Shown: positions 26,015 through 34,621 of the stretch, one piece after another
How the letters are laid out: each line of letters begins with the position of its first letter
Numbering within the stretch: the first letter of the stretch is position 1
Source: Pseudomonadota bacterium
GTDB lineage: Bacteria; Pseudomonadota; Gammaproteobacteria; Burkholderiales; Burkholderiaceae_C
Direction: 5' to 3'
DNA length: 34,631 bases
NCBI GenBank assembly: GCA_021830925.1
Contig: JAKBNS010000181.1
Coordinates: forward strand, 1-34,631
Made by a program: the position numbers and the translations under genes
The notes under the pieces: model-generated
Seen by the model: the letters and a program-made list of their open reading frames with translations, nothing else
The model's database searches: none
Told to the model about the DNA's origin: nothing

Positions 26015-27463
26015 TCAGACATAGGTGTTGACCAGGCCGCGCAGCCACGCCGACGACGTGTGCGTCGAACCGGCCACCGGCGCGGCGTCCAGCGTGTCCT
26101 GGGCAATGCGTGCGCCGGAGCGGGCGCGCGCGCCGCCGCCGCCGTCGCGCGGGCTGCCGGTGCCGACGGAGGCCTGTCCCAGGTTGATCCCCGCGCCGGC
26201 GAACATGTCGTGCAATTGCGGCAGCGCGCTCTCCACCGCCTGACGCACGGCCTGGTGGGCAGAGACGAACTGCGCGTTGACCTGCCCGCCCTGCATCTGC
26301 AACTGAACCTCCAGCGGGCCGAGCTGGGGCGGATTCAGGTGCAGGGTGGCGCTCTGCAGCTTGCCGTCCACCGCCATCAGCATCTGCTGGCCCAGTTCCT
26401 GTCCCCACGGCGCGCTGCCCACCGGCGACGGCAGCGCCGCGCTGTATGTGGCGGCCGCCTCGACGCCGGAGGCCGGGACCTGCACGGCGGTGCCCAGCTG
26501 GGCTGCCGCGTTCAGCGCGGCCAGCGCCGACGCGGAAGCCTGCGCGCCGTCGCCGCGCGGGGTGCCGGCCGCGGCCGCCTGGGTCTGCGCATCCGCCACG
26601 CCGGCAGCGGCCAGCGGCGCGGGCGCGGCAGGTGCCGCGCGCACCGCGGCGGCCACCACCGCGTTGGCGACCTGGGCGAACTTGCCCGCCTGGCCGGCCG
26701 CCGCGTCGGCCTTCACCGCGGCCTGTTCCGCGTGGGCGTCGGCCTCCACGGCCTGCGCCCCGCCGCCGGACAGGGCATTCGCCAGGACCTGCCCGTCGGG
26801 CAGCGCCTGCGCCGCGTTCGCGCCCTGGGCGCCGGGCGGCAAGTTCTTGCCGCCGGTCTGCGTCTGGGCCTTGCCGCCACCGGTTGCCGCGCCACCCTGC
26901 CCGGCCAGCGCCGCCCATTGGGCGAGCAGTGCCTGGGCGGCCGCCTGGGCCGCCGAACCTGCCTGCTGGGTCGCGGCGTCGGCCGCGGCATGCTTGGCCT
27001 CGTTGCCGGAACCGGAGTTCGTGGACGATGTCTGCGTGCTCCCCTTGTCGGATCCCGGCTTGGCGGCGGCCTGCGACTGCGATCCGGCCGCCGCGCCCCC
27101 GGAATTCGCCCCCTGCGAGCCCCCGGACGCGCCCTGGGCCGAGGCGGAATCGGCGGCGCCGCCCTGCGCGCTCGCGGCGCCGGACTGCGCCGACGAAGCC
27201 TGGGCCCGCGCGTCCCCGTTCGACGCCGAGGCGCCGCCCTGGGAGGCGCTGCCGGAGTCGGCCTGGGCCTGTCCACGCGCCTGCGCCGAAGCCGAAGTCG
27301 CGGGCGCGACGGGCGCCGCCTGGGCCGCCTGGGGCTGGGCGCCGGACTGCGCCGCCGACAGCACGCTGGCGAAGCTTGCGCCGTCGCTGGCCTCGGAGGG
27401 CGTGGTCGAGGACGTGGCGCCCGGGTTGCCGAGCAGGGATGGGAGGGATGCGATCTGGGTCAT
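26015..27463 (-). CDS. fliK: Flagellar hook-length control protein FliK
   Basis: 482 residues. The first about 350 residues are low-complexity, rich in Ala, Gln, Gly and Ser, and serve as the flexible ruler in FliK proteins. The C-terminal substrate-switch domain is conserved: LHLNPPQLGPLEVQLQMQ, NAQFVSAHQAVRQAVESALPQLHDMFAGAGINLGQASV. FliK is secreted and tells FlhB to stop exporting hook subunits. The start MTQIASLPSLLG at 27463 is preferred because the 34 residues upstream in frame overlap intergenic sequence and look non-coding. Its ribosome site is weak. It lies 133 bp after fliJ. Confidence 0.93.
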   Translation of the reverse strand: MTQIASLPSLLGNPGATSSTTPSEASDGASFASVLSAAQSGAQPQAAQAAPVAPATSASAQARGQAQADSGSASQGGASASNGDARAQASSAQSGAASAQGGAADSASAQGASGGSQGANSGGAAAGSQSQAAAKPGSDKGSTQTSSTNSGSGNEAKHAAADAATQQAGSAAQAAAQALLAQWAALAGQGGAATGGGKAQTQTGGKNLPPGAQGANAAQALPDGQVLANALSGGGAQAVEADAHAEQAAVKADAAAGQAGKFAQVANAVVAAAVRAAPAAPAPLAAAGVADAQTQAAAAGTPRGDGAQASASALAALNAAAQLGTAVQVPASGVEAAATYSAALPSPVGSAPWGQELGQQMLMAVDGKLQSATLHLNPPQLGPLEVQLQMQGGQVNAQFVSAHQAVRQAVESALPQLHDMFAGAGINLGQASVGTGSPRDGGGGARARSGARIAQDTLDAAPVAGSTHTSSAWLRGLVNTYV

Positions 27464-27568
27464 GGGAGCTGTGCCGGCGGCAAGGGGGCCTCGGACGCAG
27501 CCAACCACATGCAAGAGTCGCGCCAGGCCGTCGGGGGTCGGTTTCCGGCCCGGAGCGCGCCGCACGGG

Positions 27569-27584
27569 CGACGGAATTCCGTCG
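27569..27584. repeat. 16-bp palindrome between fliJ and fliK
   Basis: CGACGGAATTCCGTCG is a perfect palindrome starting 13 nt after the fliJ stop in the 133-bp gap before fliK. As RNA it can form a 6-bp hairpin with an AAUU loop. It may attenuate transcription into fliK or protect the upstream mRNA end; no U-run is present. Confidence 0.35.
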
Positions 27585-27596
27585 TCGCGCCGCCGC

Positions 27597-28115
27597 TCAG
27601 CGCCGCCGCGTTCCGGTATCGCCGAAACGCGAGTTCTGGCTGTCGGTGAAACTGTCGGCGAAGGCGTCGCGGCGGTTCAGGGACCATTCCTGCAGGTCGG
27701 CCTGCTGGCGCTTGCGTTGCTGCGTCAGCATCAGGCCCTGTTCCTGCGCGAGCAGCACCTCGAAGGCCTTCTCCTTCTGGCGCATCGCCGTCCACGCCCG
27801 CAGCTGCTCGGCGCAGCGCGCGCGGGCAGCTTCGATCTCGGTGCGCTGCGCGGCCTGCGCCGCGGCGATGCGCTCCAGGAAGCTGCGCATGTCGCGCACC
27901 GAGCTCCAGGCGCCGCCGGCACGCTCGAGTTCGGAGAGTTGGCGCAGGTACTGGTCGGCGAACTGCTGCAACTGGCCCAGCTTGGCCTCGGCCTGGGTCT
28001 GCTCGGCCTGCGCGCGCTTGAGTTGCACCGCGACCCGATGGCCCTCCTGCTGCGCCTGCTCGTGCAGATTGCGCAGGGTCTGCATGCGCTGCGGATTGGC
28101 TTGTTGTTGCGACAT
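27597..28115 (-). CDS. fliJ: Flagellar export chaperone FliJ
   Basis: 172 residues, nearly all predicted coiled coil and rich in Gln, Arg, Glu and Ala, as expected of FliJ, the stalk-like subunit that sits in the FliI ring and links it to FlhA. Heptad-rich stretches run from about residue 10 to 145 (for example LRNLHEQAQQEGHRVAVQL and RQKEKAFEVLLAQEQ). Primary sequence of FliJ is poorly conserved, so the call leans on its position between fliI and fliK and on the coiled-coil pattern. A hairpin-forming palindrome follows its stop. Confidence 0.88.
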   Translation of the reverse strand: MSQQQANPQRMQTLRNLHEQAQQEGHRVAVQLKRAQAEQTQAEAKLGQLQQFADQYLRQLSELERAGGAWSSVRDMRSFLERIAAAQAAQRTEIEAARARCAEQLRAWTAMRQKEKAFEVLLAQEQGLMLTQQRKRQQADLQEWSLNRRDAFADSFTDSQNSRFGDTGTRRR

Positions 28116-28177
28116 GGGCGGTGTTCAGCGGCCGACGACGGGCGTCGACGCGATTCCGAGTGTAGGCCTTGTCGCGC

Positions 28178-29551
28178 TCAGGCGACAGAGGGGCCGAGGT
28201 ACGGCGCCATCAATTGCGCCAGCAGCGCGCGGCTGGCGGCCAGGTCCACGGCTTCGTGCATGCCCTGGCGCAGGAAGCCGCCGATGGCCGCGTGCGCATG
28301 CACGGCCTGGTCCAGAATGGGATCGGAGCCCGGGGTGTACGCGCCCACGGCGATCAGATCCTGCTGCGCCGCGTAGCGCGCCTCGAGTTCCTTGAGGCGA
28401 TACACCCGGCGCAACTGTTCGGGGTCCGCCAGCGAGGGCATGACGCGGCTGATCGAGGCCTGCAGATCGATGGCGGGGAAATGCCCCTGCTCGGCCAGGC
28501 GGCGACTGAGCACCACGTGGCCGTCGAGGATCGCGCGCGTGTTGTCGGCCACGGGATCCTGCTGGTCGTCGCCCTCCATCAGGATGGTGTAGAAGGCCGT
28601 CACGCTGCCGCCGCCGTCGCGCCCGTTGCCGGCACGCTCGACCAGCGCGGGCAGGCGCGCGAACACCGAAGGCGGGAATCCCCGGGCCGCCGGCGGCTCG
28701 CCAGCGGCCAGCGCGACCTCGCGCAACGCCAGCGCGTAGCGGGTCAACGAGTCCATCAGCAACAGCACGTGCAGGCCCTGGTCGCGGTAGTACTCGGCCA
28801 GCGCGGTGGCCAGCCGGGCGCCGCGTATGCGCGACAGCGCGGGCGCGTCGGCCGGCACGGCCACGACGACCGCGCGTCGCAGCCCCTCGGGTCCGAGGAT
28901 GTCCTCGATGAACTCCTTGACCTCTCGCCCGCGCTCGCCGATCAGTCCCACCACGATGACGTCGGCGGTGGTGTTGCGCGCCATCATGCCCAGCAGCACG
29001 CTCTTGCCCACGCCGCTGCCGGCGAACAGGCCCATGCGCGCGCCGCGCCCGACGGTGAACAGCGCGTTGATGGCGCGCACCCCGACGTCCAGCGGCTGAC
29101 GTACCAAGGCGCGCTCCAGGGGATTGATGGGCGGCGTGCTCAGGCTGGTGAAATCGCTGGCCAGCAAGGGCCCGTGGCGGTCCAGCGGCCGCGCGTCGGC
29201 GTCGAGCACGCGCCCGCACAGTTCCATGCCCGCGGGCACGCGCAGGTCCCCCGGCACGGGCATCACGCGCGCGCCCGGCGCCAGGCCCTGCATGTCCCCG
29301 CTGGCCATGAGCTGCACGTTGTCCCCGTGGAAGCCCACCACCTCGGCGCTGATGCGGCGGTTGCCGTCGGTGCGGATCAGGCAGCGCGCGCCGAGACTGA
29401 GATCCAGCCCCTGCGCCTCCAGGATCAGCCCGCGCACGCGCACCAGGCTGCCGCTGGGCAGCAGCGGCAGGTCGCCGGCCGCGCGCAGCCGCCGGTACAG
29501 CGTGCCCAGGCGCGCCAGCGCCTGGGGGGAACTCGTCGAGGGCGCGCTCAC
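28178..29551 (-). CDS. fliI: Flagellum-specific export ATPase FliI
   Basis: 457 residues, the family length. It resembles F1 ATPase beta subunits and powers unfolding and delivery of export substrates. The Walker A loop is GLFAGSGVGKS at 174-184, and GLIGERGREVKEFIEDILG, the Walker B HVLLLMDSLTRYA and GGSVTAFYTILMEGDD with RAILDGHVVLSRRLAEQGHFPAID are all typical. The start codon is GTG at 29551, overlapping the fliH stop as GTGA. FliH, FliI and FliJ are thus encoded in order with close coupling. Confidence 0.97.
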   Translation of the reverse strand: MSAPSTSSPQALARLGTLYRRLRAAGDLPLLPSGSLVRVRGLILEAQGLDLSLGARCLIRTDGNRRISAEVVGFHGDNVQLMASGDMQGLAPGARVMPVPGDLRVPAGMELCGRVLDADARPLDRHGPLLASDFTSLSTPPINPLERALVRQPLDVGVRAINALFTVGRGARMGLFAGSGVGKSVLLGMMARNTTADVIVVGLIGERGREVKEFIEDILGPEGLRRAVVVAVPADAPALSRIRGARLATALAEYYRDQGLHVLLLMDSLTRYALALREVALAAGEPPAARGFPPSVFARLPALVERAGNGRDGGGSVTAFYTILMEGDDQQDPVADNTRAILDGHVVLSRRLAEQGHFPAIDLQASISRVMPSLADPEQLRRVYRLKELEARYAAQQDLIAVGAYTPGSDPILDQAVHAHAAIGGFLRQGMHEAVDLAASRALLAQLMAPYLGPSVA

Positions 29552-30258
29552 AGCGAGCCTTCCTCGAACAGTCGCGCCATCACCTGGCGCCAGCGCTCTT
29601 CCAGGCGCAGGTCGAGTTCAGCCTGCGCGTCGCGCACGCGCCAGCGGCGCTCGGGGTGCACGCGCGAGGACTCGGGGCCGGCGCCGAGTACGAGGTCGCC
29701 GCGCTGCAGCGTGGCATCGGCCACCAGGCCCAGGCCGCTCTCTTCGAGTTCGGGGGCGAGTTCGCCCAGCAGCGCGGCATCGTCCGGATGCAGGCGCACC
29801 CAGGGCACGCCGGCGCGCGCGGGAAAGGCCGCCAGGGCCTTTTGCAACACGTCCAGCACCTGCTGGGGCTGGGTGCGCAGTTCGTGCACGACCACCTGGC
29901 GCGCCAGTTCCATGGACAACGCGACCAGCGCCGCCTCCAGTTCGGTGTCCAGCGCGCCGGCCGCGGTGCCCAGACGCTGCAGCAGCGCGCGCAGCGCCTC
30001 CAGCTCGGCCTGCGCCTGCTGACGCCCGGCCTGCAGGCCCGCCGCGCGCCCCTCCTGGTAGCCCTGTTCGAAGCCCTCGCGCCTGCCCTGCTCGCGCGCG
30101 GATTCGAACACCGCCTCGACGTCGCGCGCGGTGGGCAGCGCCGGCGCGGGCGCGCCGCCCGTGGCGCCCGCGCCACCGACTTCGCGCGCGACGCCGCTGC
30201 CCAACTCGGGCGCCGCCCAGGCGCGGGCCTTGCCGGCGGATTCCTTGGGGATGATCAT
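29548..30258 (-). CDS. fliH: Flagellar assembly protein FliH
   Basis: 236 residues. FliH is the peripheral stalk-like regulator that dimerises, binds FliI and docks the complex on FliN. The N-terminus starts MIIPKE; a Pro/Ala-rich linker is followed by the hallmark Gly-spaced helix GRREGFEQGYQEGRAAGLQAGRQQAQAE (GxxxG repeats, about residues 58-85) and by a V-ATPase E-subunit-like C-terminal domain. ATG 30258 is chosen over GTG 30264 because GGAG lies 7 nt from the ATG and only 1 nt from the GTG. It overlaps fliI by 4 nt. Confidence 0.94.
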   Translation of the reverse strand: MIIPKESAGKARAWAAPELGSGVAREVGGAGATGGAPAPALPTARDVEAVFESAREQGRREGFEQGYQEGRAAGLQAGRQQAQAELEALRALLQRLGTAAGALDTELEAALVALSMELARQVVVHELRTQPQQVLDVLQKALAAFPARAGVPWVRLHPDDAALLGELAPELEESGLGLVADATLQRGDLVLGAGPESSRVHPERRWRVRDAQAELDLRLEERWRQVMARLFEEGSL

Positions 30259-30303
30259 CGGCACGCTCCGCGCGCGCCATTCTGGGACGCCTGCATGACG
30301 GGA

Positions 30304-31320
30304 TCAGCCCACCATCGCCTCGGCCCCGCCGCCGCCGAGCTGGATCTGTCCGGCCGACTCCAGGCGCGTGGCCACTTGCAGGATCTCCTTCTGCGCCGCC
30401 TCGACCTCGGTCAGGCGCACCGGCCCCTTGGCCTCCAGGTCGTCGCGCAGCATCTCGGCCGCGCGCTTGGACATGTTGCCCAGGAACTTCTCGCGCAACG
30501 GCGCGTTGGCGCCCTTGAGCGCCACGATCAGGCTCTCGGAGGAAATCTCGCGCAGCATGGTCTGCATGCTGCGGTCGTCGACGTTGATCAGGTCGTCGAA
30601 CACGAACATCTGTTCCTGCACCTTTCCGGCCAGGTCCTCGTCCTGGGAGCGCATGTGATCCATGATCGAGTTCGACAGCGAGGTATCCAGACGGTTGAGT
30701 ACCTCGGCGGCGATCTTGGGCCCGCCCATCGCGCTGACCTGCACGCTCTGCGAGTCTCCCGACAGCAGTTCGTCCAGCGCGTCGTTCAGCTCGCGCAGCG
30801 CGCTGGGCTGCAGCCCGTCCAGGTTGGCCAGGCGCAGCATCGCCTCGCTGGCCAGTCGTTCGGGCAGGAAATGCAACACCTCGGCGGCCTGGTCCGGGTC
30901 GATGTAGGACAACACCAGCGCGACCACCTGGGGGTGTTCCAGCTTGATCAGCTCGGCCACGGCGCGAGGTTCGAGCCATTTCAGGTTTTCCAGGCCCGTC
31001 GACTCGCCGCCGTGCAGGATGCGCTCGATGAGCGAATTGGCCCGATCCCCGCCCAGGGCCTTGGTCAGCGCCGCGCGCAGGAACTGGTCCGCGCCCAGAC
31101 CCAGGGAGGTCTGGCGCTCGAGCTTGTCGCGGAACTCGCGCATCACCGAGTGCGCCTGGTCCGTGCTCACGCGCCCCAGACGCGACATGGCCACACCCAG
31201 GCGCTGCACCTCGCGCGGCGCCAGGTGCTTCATCACCTCCGCGGCCTGGTCCTCGCCCAGGCTCAGCAGCAGCACGGCGGCGCGTTCCAGCCCCTTGAGC
31301 TCTTCCTCCTCACTGGCCAT
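30304..31320 (-). CDS. fliG: Flagellar motor switch protein FliG
   Basis: 338 residues. FliG connects the MS ring to the C ring and carries the charged residues that meet the stator. The N-terminal domain starts MASEEEELKGLERAAVLLLSLG, the middle domain has the EHPQ motif (LEHPQVVALVLSYID), and the C-terminal torque helix is MFVFDDLINVDDRSMQTMLREI with the usual charged pattern. The start ATG at 31320 lies within the end of fliF (11-nt overlap), supporting coupled synthesis of the two ring proteins. Reading further upstream gives non-family residues. Confidence 0.97.
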   Translation of the reverse strand: MASEEEELKGLERAAVLLLSLGEDQAAEVMKHLAPREVQRLGVAMSRLGRVSTDQAHSVMREFRDKLERQTSLGLGADQFLRAALTKALGGDRANSLIERILHGGESTGLENLKWLEPRAVAELIKLEHPQVVALVLSYIDPDQAAEVLHFLPERLASEAMLRLANLDGLQPSALRELNDALDELLSGDSQSVQVSAMGGPKIAAEVLNRLDTSLSNSIMDHMRSQDEDLAGKVQEQMFVFDDLINVDDRSMQTMLREISSESLIVALKGANAPLREKFLGNMSKRAAEMLRDDLEAKGPVRLTEVEAAQKEILQVATRLESAGQIQLGGGGAEAMVG

Positions 31321-32986
31321 CGGCAAGCCACTCCTTGACCACCTGCGCGGCACGCCGCGGGTCCTGCTTGGCGAGTTCGCGCGACACCGCGGCGTCGTTC
31401 TCGAAGGTGTTGCTCAGATGCACCACCTCCGGCGCGAGCTCACCGGGCGCCGCCCCGCTGCCCGACCCGCGAACGCCCTGCTCGCGCTCCTCTTCCTCGG
31501 CCTGTTCCGCCTCGCCGCGCGCGGCCGGCGTCGCCAGGCGTCGCACCGCGCGATAGATCAGCAAGCCGAAGATCAGCGCGAGCACGTAGGGCACGGCCCC
31601 GCGCACCGAATCCCAGATCGCGGGCGAGCGCCACAGCGGCAAGGCCGCCTCCTGCGTCTGCGCGGCAGCGCCGAAGGGCATGCTGACCACCGAAACCTGG
31701 TCGCCGCGCTTGGCATCGAACCCGATGGCATCCTGCACCAGTTGGCGCACCTGCGCAAGTTGTTGCGCGCTCATCGGCTGGGGCTTGGCGTTCGCGCCCT
31801 TGCCCGCGGCGGGCCGATCGTTGATCAGCACGGCCACGCTGATGCGCCGCACCGAGCCCACCGGGGCCTGGGTATGGCTGATCGTCTTGTCGACGTCGTA
31901 GTTGGTGGTGGCCGAGCTGCTCGCCGCGGTGGGCGCCAGGCTGCGCAACGCGGGCGCCAGTTGGGTGAACTGCTGCGGGGTCAGCGGCTCGGAGGCCGAA
32001 CCCACCGTGAAGGGCGCGGTGACCCCGCCCGGCGGCTGGTTGGTCAGCGCGCCCGGCACGCCGGCGGGAAGACTGGCGTTGCCCGTGCTGTTTTGGGTCT
32101 GCGCCTGGCGGCTGAGCAGATGCCCCTGCCCGTAGATCACCGAGCTGGTCTCGGTCTTGCCGAAATCCAGGTCCGCCGACACGGCCACGCGCACCCCGTT
32201 GCTGCCCACCAGCGGGCTGAGGATGCTTTCGATCTGCTTGCGGTACTGTTGCTCGACGGCGTTGCGGTAGGCCAGCTGGCTGGGCTCGATGCCGCTGGCC
32301 TGCTGCCCGGCGGCGGTCAGCAGGTTGCCGTCCTGGTCGACCACGTTCACCGCCTTGTCGCTCAGTCCGGCCACGCCGGAGGCGACCAGGTGCACGATGC
32401 CGGCGACCTGCGCGGCGCTGAGCACGCGCCCAGGGTAGAGCTTGAGCAGCACCGAGGCCGAGGGCTTCTGCTCCTGATCGAGAAACACCGAGGGCTTGGG
32501 GATGGCCAGGTGCACGGTCGCGGATTGCACCGCCGACATGGAGTCGATGGTGCGCGCCAGCGAGCCCTCCAGCGCGCGCTGGTAGTTGACCCGTTCCACG
32601 AACTGGCTGGTGCCCATGGGCTCGTTGTCGAGCAGCTCGAAGCCCACGCCGGCGCCCTTGGGAAGCCCCTCGGCGGCCAGCTTCATGCGCGTCGCGTAGA
32701 CCTGATCCGAGGGCACCTGGATGACGTTGCCGGCGTCGGTGATGCGATAGGGCACGCCCAGTTTCTGCAACTCGGCGATCACCGAGCCGCCATCCGCCTG
32801 GGACAGATTGGTGTAGAGCACCTGGTAGCCCTGCACCCGTCCCCACATCAGGCTCACGACGAGCAGCGCGACCAGTGCCGCCAGGCCGACGAGCAGGCCC
32901 ATGCGCTGGTTGACGCTCAGGCGCCGCCACAGCGCCAGCGGAGCTTGCAGCGCCTGCGGCGCGGAATTGTCGGTGACAGTGGCCAT
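31310..32986 (-). CDS. fliF: Flagellar MS-ring protein FliF
   Basis: 558 residues. Two transmembrane helices bracket a large periplasmic region: GLLVGLAALVALLVVSLMWG near 30-49 and AVPYVLALIFGLLIYRAV near 466-483. The ring-building motifs follow the first helix (VLYTNLSQADGGSVIAELQKLGVPYRI, ATRMKLAAEGLPKG, QFVERVNYQRALEGSLARTIDSM). The cytoplasmic tail ends with LSNTFENDAAVSRELAKQDPRRAAQVVKEW, the part that binds FliG. It lies 64 bp after fliE and overlaps fliG by 11 nt. Confidence 0.97.
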   Translation of the reverse strand: MATVTDNSAPQALQAPLALWRRLSVNQRMGLLVGLAALVALLVVSLMWGRVQGYQVLYTNLSQADGGSVIAELQKLGVPYRITDAGNVIQVPSDQVYATRMKLAAEGLPKGAGVGFELLDNEPMGTSQFVERVNYQRALEGSLARTIDSMSAVQSATVHLAIPKPSVFLDQEQKPSASVLLKLYPGRVLSAAQVAGIVHLVASGVAGLSDKAVNVVDQDGNLLTAAGQQASGIEPSQLAYRNAVEQQYRKQIESILSPLVGSNGVRVAVSADLDFGKTETSSVIYGQGHLLSRQAQTQNSTGNASLPAGVPGALTNQPPGGVTAPFTVGSASEPLTPQQFTQLAPALRSLAPTAASSSATTNYDVDKTISHTQAPVGSVRRISVAVLINDRPAAGKGANAKPQPMSAQQLAQVRQLVQDAIGFDAKRGDQVSVVSMPFGAAAQTQEAALPLWRSPAIWDSVRGAVPYVLALIFGLLIYRAVRRLATPAARGEAEQAEEEEREQGVRGSGSGAAPGELAPEVVHLSNTFENDAAVSRELAKQDPRRAAQVVKEWLADGQ

Positions 32987-33050
32987 CGGGGATTCGTGGG
33001 TGTCGGCGAGACGCGGCGCGCCGAGGCCTCAGACGGCCTCGCGCGCGGCC

Positions 33051-33389
33051 TCAGGCCTGGATGTTCATGATGTCCTGGTACGCCGTGACCAGCTTGTTGC
33101 GCACCTGCAGCGCCGCCTGGAACGACAGCGAGGCCTTTTGCGTGGCCAGCATGACGTCGCTCAGGCTGGCCTTGCTGGTGCCGCTGGAGAACTCGGCCTG
33201 CAGCTGGTCAGCCTGTTGCATCTGCGCGTTGACCCCTTCCAGCGCCGATTGCAGGGTCTTCGCGAAGTCTCCGTCGGCGCCCGCCGCCCCCGCGGGCGCC
33301 CGCGCGCCGTCGAGCCGGGGCGACGCCGCCGCCTCGGCGGCCAGCGCGCGCATCTGCTGCACCAGTTGCTGCATGCGATCGACGTTCAT
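33051..33389 (-). CDS. fliE: Flagellar hook-basal body protein FliE
   Basis: 112 residues. FliE joins the MS ring to the proximal rod. The conserved C-terminal half reads DFAKTLQSALEGVNAQMQQADQLQAEF and SLSDVMLATQKASLSFQAALQVRNKLVTAYQDIMNIQA in successive segments. ATG 33389 is preceded by GGAGG at 8 nt; a longer in-frame start at 33416 covers the ribosome site itself and is rejected. It is the first structural gene downstream of a sigma-54 promoter. Confidence 0.95.
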   Translation of the reverse strand: MNVDRMQQLVQQMRALAAEAAASPRLDGARAPAGAAGADGDFAKTLQSALEGVNAQMQQADQLQAEFSSGTSKASLSDVMLATQKASLSFQAALQVRNKLVTAYQDIMNIQA

Positions 33390-33445
33390 CGGACGAACCT
33401 CCCCAAGCCGTGGCAAGCGTCAAGACCATGACGGTACCCAGAGTC

Positions 33446-33463
33446 AAGCAAGACGCGTTCCAA
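33446..33463 (-). promoter_or_regulatory. Sigma-54 (RpoN) promoter of the fliE operon
   Basis: The minus strand reads TTGGAACGCGTCTTGCTT. This matches the RpoN consensus (YTGGCACG-N4-TTGCW) at all but one position (A for C after GG), with the invariant GG and GC separated by the required 10 nt. The GC lies at 33449-33448, placing the start of transcription near 33436 and a leader of about 48 nt before fliE ATG 33389, which contains the GGAGG. The gene just upstream encodes a sigma-54 activator. Confidence 0.82.
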
Positions 33464-33499
33464 GCCGGGCCTGGCCAGCACCTCGCCCTCGACGGTCCG

Positions 33500-34621
33500 T
33501 CAGGCGTCGTCGGCATCGTCCACCGATGCCGGCAGTTCGACCCCAGCCTCCCGCAGGCGCTGCAGCTTGTGGCGCAGCGTGCGCGGACTGATGCCCAGGC
33601 GCTGCGCGGCGAGCTTGCGCGAGCCGGCGCTGTCGCGCAGCGCGTCGGCGATCATCCTGCGCTCGTTCTCGGCCAGTTCGGTGCCCAGCGCACGCGCGCC
33701 CTGCCCCGGCAGCGTCGCCGTGCCGCCCGCACCCGTCAGCGCCTCCACCGCCGCCGCACGCGCGGCCTGAGGCATCGGCGGAGGCATGCGCACCGGCGCG
33801 GCTCCGGGCAGGGCCCCCGGCTGGAGCAGCAGATCCGCCGCGGTGACCCGCCCCGCGCTGCACAGGATCGCCGCGCGCTGCATCACGTTTTCCAGTTCGC
33901 GCACGTTGCCGGGCCAGGCGTGGCCCAGCAGGGCCTGGCGCGCCGAGGCGTCGAGGGCCGGCGCGGCTTGCCCGGCCCCGTACTGCTGGGCGAAACGCCG
34001 CAGCAAGGCCTCGGCCAGCGGAACGATGTCCTCCGCGCGCTCGCGCAGCGCCGGCACGCGCAACGGAAACACGCTGAGCCGGTAGAACAGGTCCTCGCGC
34101 AACACGCCCTGGCTCACGGCCTGCTGCAGATCGCGGTTGCTGGTGGCGACGACGCGCAGGTCCAGCGGGATGCGCCGACGCCCGCCCAGGCGTTCGATCT
34201 CGCGCTCCTGCAACACGCGCAGCAGCTTGGCCTGCAGCGACGCGGCCATCTCCGTCACCTCGTCGAGCAGCAGCGTGCCGCCCTGCGCCTGCTCGAACTT
34301 GCCCGGCGCCGACTGCGCCGCGCCGGTGAAGGCTCCCTTGTCGAAGCCGAACAGCGTGGCCTCGAGCAGGCTCTCGGGAATGGCCGCGCAGTTGATGGCC
34401 ACGAAGGGGCCGCCCGCGCGTGGCGATTCCCGGTGCACGTAACGCGCCAGCACCTCCTTGCCCACCCCGCTCTCGCCCAGCAGCATGACGCTGACGTCGG
34501 TGCGCGCCGCCCTCGCCGCCATGTCCAGCACCTGCAACATGGCGCCCGAGCGCGCGATCAGCCCCGCGGCGGGGGCGCCTGCGGCGCTGGGCGCTTCGGA
34601 GAGTCGGGGGGCAAGGGACAT
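33500..34621 (-). CDS. Sigma-54-dependent AAA+ activator of flagellar genes (FleR/FlrC-like); 5' end uncertain
   Basis: 373 residues from the first visible ATG. The central AAA+ domain has Walker A GESGVGKE at 49-56, the sigma-54-contacting GAFTGA loop at 96-101, Walker B GTLLLDEV at 115-122, and R-finger region [15 protein letters not shown] Fis-type helix-turn-helix ([20 protein letters not shown]) is near 337-356. FleR/FlrC relatives carry an N-terminal receiver domain, which is not visible; the frame stays open to the window edge at 34631, so ATG 34621 may be internal and the gene longer. No ribosome site precedes it. It ends 36 bp before the sigma-54 promoter that it probably activates. 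Confidence 0.88.
   Translation of the reverse strand: MSLAPRLSEAPSAAGAPAAGLIARSGAMLQVLDMAARAARTDVSVMLLGESGVGKEVLARYVHRESPRAGGPFVAINCAAIPESLLEATLFGFDKGAFTGAAQSAPGKFEQAQGGTLLLDEVTEMAASLQAKLLRVLQEREIERLGGRRRIPLDLRVVATSNRDLQQAVSQGVLREDLFYRLSVFPLRVPALRERAEDIVPLAEALLRRFAQQYGAGQAAPALDASARQALLGHAWPGNVRELENVMQRAAILCSAGRVTAADLLLQPGALPGAAPVRMPPPMPQAARAAAVEALTGAGGTATLPGQGARALGTELAENERRMIADALRDSAGSRKLAAQRLGISPRTLRHKLQRLREAGVELPASVDDADDA

Noticed and set aside
33389-33416. Upstream start for fliE at 33416
   Set aside because: It would translate through the GGAGG ribosome site, and family members begin at the MNVDRM-like position.
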